The notes below the pieces were generated by a model, which saw only the letters and a list, made by a program, of their open reading frames with translations, did not search any database and had not been told where the DNA came from. From the NCBI RefSeq assembly GCF_022570735.2, contig NZ_JANCNS010000002.1:1-64000 (forward strand): a stretch of 64,000 nt of DNA, given 5' to 3'. How positions within the stretch are numbered: position 1 is the stretch's first letter; every line of letters starts with the position of its first letter. This stretch comes from Christiangramia oceanisediminis (GTDB lineage: Bacteria; Bacteroidota; Bacteroidia; Flavobacteriales; Flavobacteriaceae). Shown in pieces: positions 19,529-29,848 of this stretch. The position numbers and the translations under genes were made by a program.

Positions 19529-19927
19529 ATGAAATCACACGAAACTTTTGTTAAAGTACGATATGCCGAAACCGACCAGATGGGTGTGGTGCATCACGGG
19601 AATTACCCGCAATACCTTGAAATTGCTAGGATTGACTGGCTTGAGGCCCTCGGTATTTCATACAAAAATATGGAAAAGGAAGGCATCATGTTGCCGGTTT
19701 TCGAATTAAATCTAAAATATCACAAACCCGTAACCTTTCATGAAAATATTCGCGTGGTTACCCGCTTGAGGGATTTGCCAAATGTTAAAATTATTTTCGA
19801 CTACGAAGTATTCAATGAACAGGGTGAACTGGTCACCTCAGCGACCTCTGTTTTGGTATTTATGGATGCCAATTCCAGGCGGCCTATCAGGTGCCCAAAG
19901 TTTATTCTCGATAAGCTGGAAAATTAA
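19529..19927 (+). CDS. Acyl-CoA thioesterase, YbgC/FadM hotdog family
   Basis: The 132-residue protein has the hotdog-fold signature VRYAETDQMGVVHHGNYPQY with catalytic Asp16. It hydrolyses acyl-CoA thioesters; the physiological chain is not clear from sequence. A later stretch, VTFHENIRVVTRL, also fits the family. It is monocistronic, read away from dnaA, and its stop overlaps the converging YigZ stop at a shared TTAA. The ATG at 19529 is preceded by an AT-rich stretch without a clear TAnnTTTG. Confidence 0.93.
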   Translation: MKSHETFVKVRYAETDQMGVVHHGNYPQYLEIARIDWLEALGISYKNMEKEGIMLPVFELNLKYHKPVTFHENIRVVTRLRDLPNVKIIFDYEVFNEQGELVTSATSVLVFMDANSRRPIRCPKFILDKLEN

Positions 19928-20538
19928 ATTTCCAGTTTTTTAATTTCTACTTTATAGGTGTTATCGAATTTGGAATAAATATCCTCCGCATCTTTTTTCC
20001 GAACCGAAATAAAGATCTGGCAATCGATCTCTAATTTCTGATCGATCACATTTAAATTGTTCTGCTTGATCACCTGCATCACTTTATTCATTTCGGGATA
20101 ATCGAATTTCACCACATAGACCTCGTCGATGGTTCTTTTGATGATATTTGATTCTTCCAGCGCCATCTGGGCTGCAGTTCTATAGGCATTGATGAGTCCG
20201 CCAACGCCTAGTTTCACTCCGCCAAAATACCGAACTACTACAACCAATATATTGGTTACATCAAATGCCTGGATCTGCCCGTAAATGGGCATCCCGGCAG
20301 AATTTGAAGGTTCCCCGTCATCATTGGCGCGATAACGCTGGTTGTCCTCCTCCTTTCCCAGTTGCCAGGCGTAGCACCAGTGCCGTGCCTTATGATGCTT
20401 GGCTTTTAATTCGGCTAAATGCTCATTGGCTTCCTCTTCGGTTTTGATGGGAAAGGCATAGCCGAAAAACTTCGAATTCCGGTCCTTGAAGAGAACCTCG
20501 GGAGATGCCTCGGTTATGCTTTGATAGGTGTCTTTCAT
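19924..20538 (-). CDS. YigZ/IMPACT family protein
   Basis: The 204-residue protein matches the IMPACT/YigZ family: FKDRNSKFFGYAFPI at the start, KHHKARHWCYAWQLG, then the signature NDDGEPSNSAGMPIYGQI and VVRYFGGVKLGVGGLINAYR. The C-terminal third is the ferredoxin-like DUF1949-type domain. In eukaryotes IMPACT affects GCN2; the bacterial role is not settled. It is the last gene of the ribD-HAD-EamA-YigZ cluster, overlapping the transporter gene by four bases. Confidence 0.93.
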   Translation of the reverse strand: MKDTYQSITEASPEVLFKDRNSKFFGYAFPIKTEEEANEHLAELKAKHHKARHWCYAWQLGKEEDNQRYRANDDGEPSNSAGMPIYGQIQAFDVTNILVVVVRYFGGVKLGVGGLINAYRTAAQMALEESNIIKRTIDEVYVVKFDYPEMNKVMQVIKQNNLNVIDQKLEIDCQIFISVRKKDAEDIYSKFDNTYKVEIKKLEI

Positions 20539-21410
20539 ATCGCCGAATTTGCTACCAGGATAATGCTAATTACAGCAATTGCAAGGCCTATCCAGTTCTT
20601 CCTGATTAGGTATTCTTTAAATAAAAAGATTCCCACCAGGGTAGACAGGGTTACGATCGCCACATGGTTAAGGGTGAATATGGTGGAACTTTCAAATCCT
20701 TCACTCCTTAATGCCATCACTAAAAAATAGATCGAGTAATAATTAGGGATTCCAAGTGCAATTCCGCCAAGAATATTTTTGAAACTGATACTTAATTTGC
20801 CTAAAAATCCCTGGATGATCAGGATGATGATCCCGATGATTCCCGCCGTGGCAAAAATGGTAGAGGAAAAAAGTCCCACATCGGTTTCTGAAACATAGCT
20901 GGTTTCCAGGTATTTAAGACTAGTGTCTATGATTCCACTTCCTACGAAAACCAATAAGGGGAAAATGAGGTTCTTATATTTTATACTGATGCCTTCCTTG
21001 CTTTTTATCGAGGTAAGATAAACCGCCACCAGTGCAAGGATGATCCCCAGGATTTTTAAAAAGCCGGTACTTTCATTATATAAAAAGATGCCGAAAAGTA
21101 CCGGGATGGCGACAGACATTTTTGTTGCCACCGCGACGACTGAAAGTCCGCTTTTTTGAGTGGTGATGGCAGCAAGGTTGAAAACGGTGATAAATAGTAC
21201 ACCCAGCATCAGGGCCCCGGGAAACCATTCCTGCGATGAAACCTGGGAAATATTTGAACTGCCATCAATGTACCCGAAATATCCAACGGTGCAGGCTATA
21301 AAATAGTTAACGATAATGGCCTGCAGGGTGTTGATCCCGAATTTGGTGTAGAGCCTGAATACGATAAAGATGACCGTAGAAGACAGGACGCTAAGCAGCA
21401 GGTAGATCAA
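20535..21410 (-). CDS. EamA/DMT-family transporter
   Basis: The 291-residue inner-membrane protein has about ten hydrophobic helices in two halves, as in the drug/metabolite transporter superfamily. The end of the first half (VALVAVYLTSIKSKEG) and of the second half (GLAIAVISIILVANSAI) are typical EamA repeats. The substrate is unknown. The start is a TTG at 21410 (MIYLLLSVLSSTVIF) inside the TTGA overlap with the HAD stop; no ATG is available nearby. It overlaps YigZ by four bases. Confidence 0.87.
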   Translation of the reverse strand: MIYLLLSVLSSTVIFIVFRLYTKFGINTLQAIIVNYFIACTVGYFGYIDGSSNISQVSSQEWFPGALMLGVLFITVFNLAAITTQKSGLSVVAVATKMSVAIPVLFGIFLYNESTGFLKILGIILALVAVYLTSIKSKEGISIKYKNLIFPLLVFVGSGIIDTSLKYLETSYVSETDVGLFSSTIFATAGIIGIIILIIQGFLGKLSISFKNILGGIALGIPNYYSIYFLVMALRSEGFESSTIFTLNHVAIVTLSTLVGIFLFKEYLIRKNWIGLAIAVISIILVANSAI

Positions 21411-22015
21411 AATAACTCGCTTTTAGTGGTAAACAGGTCGATGATGTCTTCGCGGGTTGGTTCGATGTTCCAGGTATGAAAGCCCAGGTTTGCTGCGGCT
21501 TCGGTATTTTCTGGCGTATCATCGACGAAAAGACATTCTTCAGGTTTAAGGTCGTGGTGTTCCAGAACGAATTCAAAGATCCTGGGGTCTGGCTTTCGCA
21601 TCCCTATTTCATGAGAAAGATAAAAAGCGTCGAAGCAATTCTTGAAATCTTCAAAAAATGGCACACGTTTCTTAATATTTTGAATATGATTTTCATTGGT
21701 ATTGCTCAGGAGGATGAGTTTGTAGTCTTTCTCTTCGGCTAACTTCTGAATGAACTTAAAGCGATATTCCGGAAAATCAAGCAGGATCGCATTCCAGGAT
21801 TTCAGAAATTCCTCCGATTTAAGATCGGGGAACTGGGCCCGGTAAAACTCTGAAAATTCATCAGATGTAATAAAGCCCTGTTCATATTCTTTATTCCTGG
21901 CGTGAACCTCTTCCGAAAGTTCATCAATATTCATCTTCTTGAGTTCCCGCCCGGTAGCTTCCTTATCCAGGTTGATAAAAACATCTCCAAAATCAAATAG
22001 TATCGCCCTGATCAT
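21407..22015 (-). CDS. HAD-superfamily hydrolase (subfamily IA, YihX-like)
   Basis: The 202-residue protein has HAD motif I as FDFGDVFINLD (Asp8), motif II as LLSNTNENH, a lysine near IGMRKPDP, and motif IV as ECLFVDDTPEN. The usual second aspartate of motif I is Gly10 here, which also occurs in YihX-type and epoxide hydrolase N-terminal HADs, so activity may be limited to a subset of substrates. It is probably a cytosolic phosphatase for a small sugar or nucleotide. It overlaps ribD by 23 bases on the same strand. Confidence 0.88.
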   Translation of the reverse strand: MIRAILFDFGDVFINLDKEATGRELKKMNIDELSEEVHARNKEYEQGFITSDEFSEFYRAQFPDLKSEEFLKSWNAILLDFPEYRFKFIQKLAEEKDYKLILLSNTNENHIQNIKKRVPFFEDFKNCFDAFYLSHEIGMRKPDPRIFEFVLEHHDLKPEECLFVDDTPENTEAAANLGFHTWNIEPTREDIIDLFTTKSELF

Positions 22016-23057
22016 TTCTGTAAATTTTTAAGTGGTCGTTTTCGATGAATTTTTCGACTTTCAGTCTTGCTGAAGCTGAAAGCCTGGGAGCGGGCGTACC
22101 CTCTCCAAAATAGGATTTTCCTGTGAACAGCCTGGCTTCATCCCAAAGTCCGGCTTCTATGAACTGCTGAAGCGTTTTGCTGCCGCCTTCAATGATCACC
22201 GATTGTATTTCGTGTTTTACCAGTACCCGGCAAACCTCTTTCGCAATATTTTCAGAAAAATCGATGTTATCGTAGATCGTATTTTTTTTATTCTCAGCTT
22301 TTGAACTGTCGTCGCAAAGCACGATGGTTTTTTGCTGATCATCCAGGATGGCCGAATCTGCCGGAACTTTCAGGTACTTATCAATAAGAATGCGAACTGG
22401 ATCATTCCCTGTCCATTTTCGAACATTCAGTTTTGGGTTATCATTCAGCGCAGTGGTGGTGCCAACCAGGATGCCGGCTTCCTCGCTGCGCCATTTGTGA
22501 ACCAGTTGCCCGGAATGGTTGTTGGTAATCCAAACCGGCCGTTTTTCGTCTCTTGCCAGGGGGGCTATAAAACTATCCTGGGTTTGGGCCCATTTTAGGA
22601 TAATATAAGGTCGTTTCTTTTGGTGAAAAGTGAAGAAACGCTTGTTCAGTTCATAGCACTCCTTTTCCAGGATTCCCACGTTTACCTCGCAACCGGCGTC
22701 CATCAGTTTTTTAATGCCCCTTCCGGCAACCTTTGCAAAAGGATCTATGGTGCCAATCACTACTCTTTTGATGCCCTTTGCGATGATAAGGTCGCTGCAG
22801 GGCGGAGTCTTTCCAAAATGGCTGCAGGGTTCAAGGCTTACATATATGCTAGCATCCTTTAAAAGCTCCTGATCTTTCACCGAGTTGATCGCATTGACCT
22901 CGGCATGAGCTTCACCTGCTTTTCGGTGCCAGCCCTCGCCAATGATCTTACCTTTATAAACGATAAGGCTACCAACCATGGGATTCGGGTAGGTGTTTCC
23001 AAGCCCGTTTCGGGCTAGTTCTATACAGCGTTTTATGTATTTTTCGTGTATATTCAC
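21993..23057 (-). CDS. ribD: Bifunctional riboflavin biosynthesis deaminase/reductase RibD
   Basis: The 354-residue protein has an N-terminal zinc deaminase domain with HAE (51-53), PCSHFGKTPPC (Cys78, Cys87), and a C-terminal reductase domain (about 150-350; KRPYIILKWAQTQDSFI, SVIIEGGSKTLQQFIEAGLWDE). It performs two consecutive steps from the GTP cyclohydrolase II product toward riboflavin. The start is GTG at 23057. A minus-strand TATTTTTG at 23062-23069 would begin transcription almost on this codon. It leads the ribD-HAD-EamA-YigZ cluster. No other rib genes are close. Confidence 0.96.
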   Translation of the reverse strand: MNIHEKYIKRCIELARNGLGNTYPNPMVGSLIVYKGKIIGEGWHRKAGEAHAEVNAINSVKDQELLKDASIYVSLEPCSHFGKTPPCSDLIIAKGIKRVVIGTIDPFAKVAGRGIKKLMDAGCEVNVGILEKECYELNKRFFTFHQKKRPYIILKWAQTQDSFIAPLARDEKRPVWITNNHSGQLVHKWRSEEAGILVGTTTALNDNPKLNVRKWTGNDPVRILIDKYLKVPADSAILDDQQKTIVLCDDSSKAENKKNTIYDNIDFSENIAKEVCRVLVKHEIQSVIIEGGSKTLQQFIEAGLWDEARLFTGKSYFGEGTPAPRLSASARLKVEKFIENDHLKIYRNDQGDTI

Positions 23058-23061
23058 GCCA

Positions 23062-23069
23062 CAAAAATA
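23062..23069 (-). promoter_or_regulatory. ribD promoter, -7 element
   Basis: TATTTTTG (minus strand) fits TAnnTTTG and lies five bases before the GTG start of ribD, which suggests a leaderless message. The whole divergent spacer between ribD and the next gene is only 28 bases, so no FMN riboswitch can fit. Confidence 0.5.
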
Positions 23070-23085
23070 GAATTAATTAGGCAGA

Positions 23086-23583
23086 ATGGAGACATGGAAA
23101 ATCCGGGAAATTGAACCGGAAGACAATCAGCAGGTTAAAGCACTAATACGAGAGGTACTGGTTGAAATGGGGGTTCCAAAAGTAGGAACCGCATACGAAG
23201 ACAAGGCGCTGGACGATATGACCAGCACCTATGAAGGCAAACGTATGGCTTATTTTGTGGTGGAAGAAAATGATAAGATAATTGGTGGAGCTGGGATCGC
23301 CCCCTTAACTGGACTGGAGGAAAAGGTTTGTGAACTTCAGAAGATGTATTTCCTGCCGGAAGCCAGGGGTAGAGGAATAGGTATGCAAATGATCACTCAA
23401 TGTATGGATTTTGCACGCGATCAGGATTTCGACACCTGCTATATCGAAACCCTTCCATATATGGAAAATGCCCGGCGTTTATACGATCGCAAAGGTTTTA
23501 AGGTCATAGAAAAACCCATGGGCAACACCGGTCATTATAACTGTACCGTCTTTATGACCAAGGATCTTAGGGCGGCTGAATAG
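23086..23583 (+). CDS. GNAT-family N-acetyltransferase
   Basis: The 165-residue protein is a single GNAT domain: IIGGAGIAPLTG in the middle, the acetyl-CoA loop LPEARGRGIGMQMI (about 101-114) and YIETLPYMENARRLYDRKGF toward the end. The substrate is unknown. It is divergent from ribD and lies seven bases before prmC, so it likely starts the plus-strand operon with prmC and the LOG gene. Start ATG at 23086. Confidence 0.92.
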   Translation: METWKIREIEPEDNQQVKALIREVLVEMGVPKVGTAYEDKALDDMTSTYEGKRMAYFVVEENDKIIGGAGIAPLTGLEEKVCELQKMYFLPEARGRGIGMQMITQCMDFARDQDFDTCYIETLPYMENARRLYDRKGFKVIEKPMGNTGHYNCTVFMTKDLRAAE

Positions 23584-23590
23584 AACCTAC

Positions 23591-24439
23591 ATGCTTTTAA
23601 AAGACTTCAGAGATCATTTCAGGAAAGAATTAAAGGGAGAATTTCCAGCGACCGAAATTGACTCCTTCTTTTATATTCTTATTTCTGAATACCTTGGCAT
23701 AGACAGGCTTCAGCTTGCCATAAATCCTGAAACTAAGATCGAATCTGAAAAATTAATAAAGCTAGAAAGTGCTTTAAAGCGCTTAAAATCGCACGAACCT
23801 ATTCAGTATATAACCGGAAAACAGGAATTTTTCGGGATGGAATTCAGGGTTGATAAAAATGTGCTGGTGCCAAGGCCGGAAACCGAAGAGCTGGTACAAT
23901 GGATACTGGATGATATTCCAAATAAAGAAAATGACCTTAAGATCCTCGATATCGGTACCGGTAGCGGTTGTATCGCAATTAGCCTGGCTGCTTACCTGAA
24001 AAATGCCGGGGTGCAGGCTTACGATATTTCGGAAATGGCGCTGGAAATAGCTTCGCAAAATGCTGAAATAAATAAGGCTGAGGTTCAACTTAAGAGGCAG
24101 GACATATTAAAACTGGAAAAACTCGATGAAAGTTTTGATATCATCGTGTCTAATCCGCCCTATGTTCGGGAACTGGAAAAAAAGGAAATGAACCGGAATG
24201 TCCTCGAACACGAACCCGATACCGCTCTCTATGTGGAAGACCAGGATGCCCTGGTCTTTTATCGAAAGATAGCAGGCCTGGCTCAAATATCTTTACCGGT
24301 TAACGGACTCCTGTATTTCGAGATCAACCAGTATCTTGCTCACGAAACCGAAGCCCTGGTTAAAAAAATGGGTTTTGAAACCGAGCTTAAAAAGGATATT
24401 TTTGGAAACTTCAGAATGCTGAAGGGCATCAAAATTTGA
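23591..24439 (+). CDS. prmC: Release factor glutamine methyltransferase PrmC
   Basis: The 282-residue enzyme methylates the glutamine of the GGQ motif in peptide release factors. It has the SAM motif ILDIGTGSGCIAISLA (118-133), the catalytic NPPY (188-191) and the family's VPRPETEELVQW segment (93-104). Length is normal. It sits between a GNAT gene and the LOG-family gene. Confidence 0.96.
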   Translation: MLLKDFRDHFRKELKGEFPATEIDSFFYILISEYLGIDRLQLAINPETKIESEKLIKLESALKRLKSHEPIQYITGKQEFFGMEFRVDKNVLVPRPETEELVQWILDDIPNKENDLKILDIGTGSGCIAISLAAYLKNAGVQAYDISEMALEIASQNAEINKAEVQLKRQDILKLEKLDESFDIIVSNPPYVRELEKKEMNRNVLEHEPDTALYVEDQDALVFYRKIAGLAQISLPVNGLLYFEINQYLAHETEALVKKMGFETELKKDIFGNFRMLKGIKI

Positions 24440-24444
24440 AATTA

Positions 24445-25047
24445 ATGGACACAGCTATCAATACGATTCAAAATCTGGCCGTTTTTTGCGCAAGCAGTGA
24501 TGGGAATGATGAGCAGATCTATCAGACCGCGTATGAGGTGGGTAAGAAAATGGCAGAAAACGGGATGAGGCTTGTTTATGGCGGAAGTAAACTGGGCCTT
24601 ATGGGCCAGGTCGCCAGGGGAGTCATGGATCATGATGGCAAGGTTACCGGGGTGATCCCCGATTTTTTAAAGACCAAGGAGGTTGTTCATACCAATCTGG
24701 ACCGGTTGATCACCACCCAGGACATGCACGAACGTAAATTGAGCATGAACGAGCTAAGCGATGCGTTTGTCGCCCTGCCCGGCGGTTTCGGAACTTTCGA
24801 GGAACTTTTCGAGATCGTGACCTGGGCACAGTTAGGCCTGCATCGAAAACCAATCGGCCTTTTGAATATCAACGGTTTTTACGACGACCTGGTGAATATG
24901 CTGAATAAAATGACGGAAAAAGGTCTGCTTAAAAAGGACAATCTCGATATTCTGCTTATTTCAGATGATTTTGATGAGTTGCTTGAGAAAATGAGAAGTT
25001 ACAGGCCGAAGCCCGTACCGAAATGGATGAATAAGAACCAAACCTGA
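24445..25047 (+). CDS. LOG-family (TIGR00730) Rossmann-fold protein
   Basis: The 200-residue protein carries the signature PGGFGTFEE (112-120) with HERK (95-98) and the front motif VYGGSKLGLMG. Members hydrolyse nucleoside 5'-monophosphates to base and ribose 5-phosphate (cytokinin-activating in plants and some bacteria), though many bacterial ones remain unassigned. I chose the ATG at 24445. A TTG at 24436, overlapping the prmC stop as TTGA, would add three residues. It is five bases upstream of the VOC gene. Confidence 0.92.
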   Translation: MDTAINTIQNLAVFCASSDGNDEQIYQTAYEVGKKMAENGMRLVYGGSKLGLMGQVARGVMDHDGKVTGVIPDFLKTKEVVHTNLDRLITTQDMHERKLSMNELSDAFVALPGGFGTFEELFEIVTWAQLGLHRKPIGLLNINGFYDDLVNMLNKMTEKGLLKKDNLDILLISDDFDELLEKMRSYRPKPVPKWMNKNQT

Positions 25048-25051
25048 ATTT

Positions 25052-25723
25052 ATGAAGATCAACAAACTAACGGTTTATTCGAGCCGGATCAAGAAATTGC
25101 TGAAATTCTACAGGGATGAGCTCGGTTTTGAGATCAGGGAGTATGCTGAAAAAAGCTTCGAACTAAAACTGGGGTATTCTGTTCTCAGGTTTGAATACCG
25201 CGAACATGCCACGCCCTATCATATCGCATTACATGTTCCAGACAGGCAGGAAGAGGAAGTGCTTCAATGGGTGGAAACCAATCTTGGGGCCCTAAAGAAC
25301 AACGAGGAAAAAATCATCGATTTCAGCAACTGGCATGCAAAATCGGTTTATTTCTATGATGCCGATCGCAATATCATGGAATTTATCTCCCGCAGAGACT
25401 TCAGTAAACCGGAATCAGCGATCTTCGAACCAGTCAATATTGTAGGAATTGCCGAGATCGGGCTGGCGACAGATGATGTGGAACAAAAATTCCGCAAGAT
25501 GAAAGAGGAGATCGGACTTCAGAAGTTTGACGGAGACCTTGAACGCTTCTGTGCCATTGGTAACCCTGAAGGACTTGTTATCACAATCAATAAAGACCTT
25601 AAAGACTGGTTTCCCACCGGGGACCGGGCTTACATGTCGGCATTTAAGGTTGAGATCGAGCATGAGGATAAGCAGTTTGCTCTGAAATTTGACAAAAATA
25701 AACTAGATATTAGCAAAATTTAA
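25052..25723 (+). CDS. VOC (glyoxalase-like) superfamily protein
   Basis: The 223-residue protein has two tandem beta-alpha-beta-beta-beta units of the vicinal oxygen chelate fold: KINKLTVYSSRIKKLLKFYR (2-21) and VGIAEIGLATDDVEQKF (about 130-146). Candidate metal ligands such as the His in YHIALHV and Glu in IMEFISRR (about 112) are present. The reaction cannot be named. It lies four bases after the LOG gene and seven bases before ligA, in one plus-strand run. Length is normal for a double-unit VOC protein. Confidence 0.86.
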   Translation: MKINKLTVYSSRIKKLLKFYRDELGFEIREYAEKSFELKLGYSVLRFEYREHATPYHIALHVPDRQEEEVLQWVETNLGALKNNEEKIIDFSNWHAKSVYFYDADRNIMEFISRRDFSKPESAIFEPVNIVGIAEIGLATDDVEQKFRKMKEEIGLQKFDGDLERFCAIGNPEGLVITINKDLKDWFPTGDRAYMSAFKVEIEHEDKQFALKFDKNKLDISKI

Positions 25724-25730
25724 TTTCTGA

Positions 25731-27722
<1,992 letters not shown>

Positions 27723-28394
27723 ATGAGGTATATGCTGTTCCTGTTGTTATTTTTATTCGAAGCCGTAAGTGCACAGGAAAAAAGCCTTTCCGACGGTTTT
27801 GTTTACCTTGATGAGAAGATCCCAGGAATCGTTTATGATATAAGGTATGCCGGTAGTAATAATTTCATCGGTAAACCGGTAAGTGGTTATCATAAACCTC
27901 AGGCGATTTTGAGTGAACCGGCCGCAGATGCGCTTTTAAAAGTTCAGGAAGAACTGATACAAAAAGACCTGATGCTGAAGATATTTGATGCTTACCGTCC
28001 GCAGCAGGCAGTAGATCATTTTATCAGGTGGGCAAGGGATAAAGAAGATACCCTTATGAAGGCTCAATTTTACCCGGATATTCCCAAATCCCGACTTTTC
28101 CAGCTGGGATACATTGCCAGTAGATCTGGCCATTCACGTGGAAGCACTGTAGACCTGACTTTGGTTGATGCCAACACCTGTAAAGAATTGGATATGGGGA
28201 GTCCTTATGACTTTTTTGGAAAGATATCCCATCATTCAGCTCCCGGGATTAGCGAAACCCAGAAAAAGAACCGGCTGCTTTTAAAAAGTATGATGATGAA
28301 GCATGGTTTCCGGCCTTATGCTGAAGAATGGTGGCATTATACCTATAAACTAGAAACTTATCCTGATACTTATTTTGATTTTCCGGTTGAGTAA
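27723..28394 (+). CDS. D-alanyl-D-alanine dipeptidase, M15D (VanX/DdpX) family
   Basis: The 223-residue protein begins with a signal peptide ending at VSAQ and continues with M15D motifs: VYDIRYAGSNNFIGKPV, DAYRPQQA, the zinc ligands in SGHSRGSTVDLTL (about 135-147) and the catalytic glutamate and third ligand in AEEWWHYTY (about 199-207). It should hydrolyse D-Ala-D-Ala outside the cytoplasm, most likely for cell-wall turnover or nutrient use. The lack of vanH and vanA neighbours and the export signal argue against glycopeptide resistance. It abuts ligA without a spacer. Confidence 0.92.
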   Translation: MRYMLFLLLFLFEAVSAQEKSLSDGFVYLDEKIPGIVYDIRYAGSNNFIGKPVSGYHKPQAILSEPAADALLKVQEELIQKDLMLKIFDAYRPQQAVDHFIRWARDKEDTLMKAQFYPDIPKSRLFQLGYIASRSGHSRGSTVDLTLVDANTCKELDMGSPYDFFGKISHHSAPGISETQKKNRLLLKSMMMKHGFRPYAEEWWHYTYKLETYPDTYFDFPVE

Positions 28395-28516
28395 ATGTTA
28401 AGTATTCAGCACTTTTACTGAAATGGTTTATTGGTAAACCCAATGATAATCTGGTAATCTTTGATTTTTTAAGAAAATTTTAGGATATTTCGACATCCAT
28501 ATCGGATTGTTCAAAT

Positions 28517-29212
28517 ATGAGATCAAGCGGCCTTTATGTTTTAGCCTGCGTACCACCTTTAATCATTAACCTGTTTGCTGTAGGTTATAATTGGGATCTG
28601 GTAGCCAATGTTTCATTTCTGGCTGTTTTTATTCCGCTTTTTGTGGGATTCGGCAGGAAGCTGGACTGGTCTAATATAAATAGTTCTGTTTTTATAGTTC
28701 TCACTGTACTTGCCGGTTTAGCCGGGTTGGTGGAGATCGATCATCTCAATCTTATATTCCTGTTTTTTGGAATGTTCTCTTATGTTTTCCTGGCGCGGGA
28801 GGCCCTAAAATATACCCAACGCCAGGCTGCAAATAGATACATGTTACTACTGTTCTTTCTGTTAATAGCGCTTAATGTATATTTTCTCTACGGTCATTTG
28901 GAAGAAATGGGTAGCCAGTCTATGAATTTTCTTGAGTTGAGTTTTTATTCTCTTTATTATATCAATTTGCTTATCCTTGGGATAGTGGGGCTGGTCTATT
29001 ATCTCAATTCGTACTCGCGAAAATCGGTTTATTTTGTTAGCCTTGTAATGATGCTGGTCCTGGCCGATGTGCTTAGGGATATGGCAGATTTCTATCTTCA
29101 GGTAACCAGTGTTCTGCTACTGGAAAGTTTACTAAGGTTTGGGAGCATAGTTCTTGCCTTCCTGTTTTTTACTACCAGGGAAAAAAAGCTTAGATTGATC
29201 AACCTGGTTTAG
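28517..29212 (+). CDS. Polytopic membrane protein, unknown function
   Basis: The 231-residue protein is almost entirely hydrophobic, with about eight predicted helices. Its layout is loosely like the YhhN/lysoplasmalogenase family, but I do not see the family's acidic catalytic pattern with confidence. The polar patch VLADVLRDMADFYLQV near residues 180-195 is the most notable feature. It is flanked by 122-base gaps on both sides and is probably its own transcript. Function unassigned. Confidence 0.75.
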   Translation: MRSSGLYVLACVPPLIINLFAVGYNWDLVANVSFLAVFIPLFVGFGRKLDWSNINSSVFIVLTVLAGLAGLVEIDHLNLIFLFFGMFSYVFLAREALKYTQRQAANRYMLLLFFLLIALNVYFLYGHLEEMGSQSMNFLELSFYSLYYINLLILGIVGLVYYLNSYSRKSVYFVSLVMMLVLADVLRDMADFYLQVTSVLLLESLLRFGSIVLAFLFFTTREKKLRLINLV

Positions 29213-29308
29213 AGCCTTTTTATTTCACAAATTCTGCAAAGCTGTTAAATTCCTAAACTGTCCTGTACAGCAGCTAAAGTATTCCCTGAATTCTCGTCTT
29301 AATTTATA

Positions 29309-29316
29309 TACATTTG
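29309..29316 (+). promoter_or_regulatory. Promoter -7 element for the DUF6913-dapA pair
   Basis: TACATTTG matches TAnnTTTG, about 20 bases before the ATG. The longer word TATACATTTGCCC is the same as at the lysozyme-like gene promoter. Confidence 0.6.
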
Positions 29317-29335
29317 CCCCCAGAAAATCCAGACC

Positions 29336-29848
29336 ATGATAGGCTCTAAAATTAAGGCTAAACTGCTTCCGGGTTTGATCAGGAAAGCAAAAAAGGCGAA
29401 TGCGCGACCTTTGGTTTCCGGTTCTGGAAGAATTGGTTTGATCGTCGACGCCAAAGATCTGGAAAAGAAGTCGGGTCTTTTGAAGATCCATGATCTGGCG
29501 GGGTATCCTAAAAAGGATTGCAAGCTGGTAATCTGCGGTTCCCGGAAGGAAATTGTGGACGTAAATTTTCCGGTGATCCTGGATCCTTCAGAAATATCAA
29601 TTGGCGGAAAATTTGAGTCGGAAGATATCAGGAATTTTATAGCTACGGAATTCGATTTTCTGATCTGTAATTTTTCTGAAAGCTGCCTGCATGGAATGCT
29701 GCTTGCAGCCAGTTCAAAGGTCAGTGTGAAAATTGGCAATTCTCCGGATGAATTTGGAGTATTTGACCTGGAGATCGAAGCTGAAAATCCGGATGTTTTT
29801 CAGCAGGAAACCTTAAAGTATATAGAAATATTTAAAAAGAATAGATAA
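29336..29848 (+). CDS. DUF6913-like protein, unknown function
   Basis: The 170-residue soluble protein begins with a basic helix ([20 protein letters not shown]) and then an alternating beta-alpha pattern with [10 protein letters not shown] and [10 protein letters not shown]. It resembles the lineage-specific DUF6913 family found next to dapA in Flavobacteriaceae; the name is from memory. There are no catalytic motifs I can name. Its stop overlaps the dapA start by one base (TAATG), so the two should be co-translated. Confidence 0.75.
   Translation: MIGSKIKAKLLPGLIRKAKKANARPLVSGSGRIGLIVDAKDLEKKSGLLKIHDLAGYPKKDCKLVICGSRKEIVDVNFPVILDPSEISIGGKFESEDIRNFIATEFDFLICNFSESCLHGMLLAASSKVSVKIGNSPDEFGVFDLEIEAENPDVFQQETLKYIEIFKKNR

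Noticed and set aside
23058-23085. FMN riboswitch upstream of ribD
   Set aside because: The divergent spacer is only 28 bases and carries a promoter reaching the start codon; there is no room for an aptamer.
27723-28394. Vancomycin resistance
   Set aside because: The VanX-like protein has an export signal and no vanH or vanA partner; a cell-wall recycling role is more likely.
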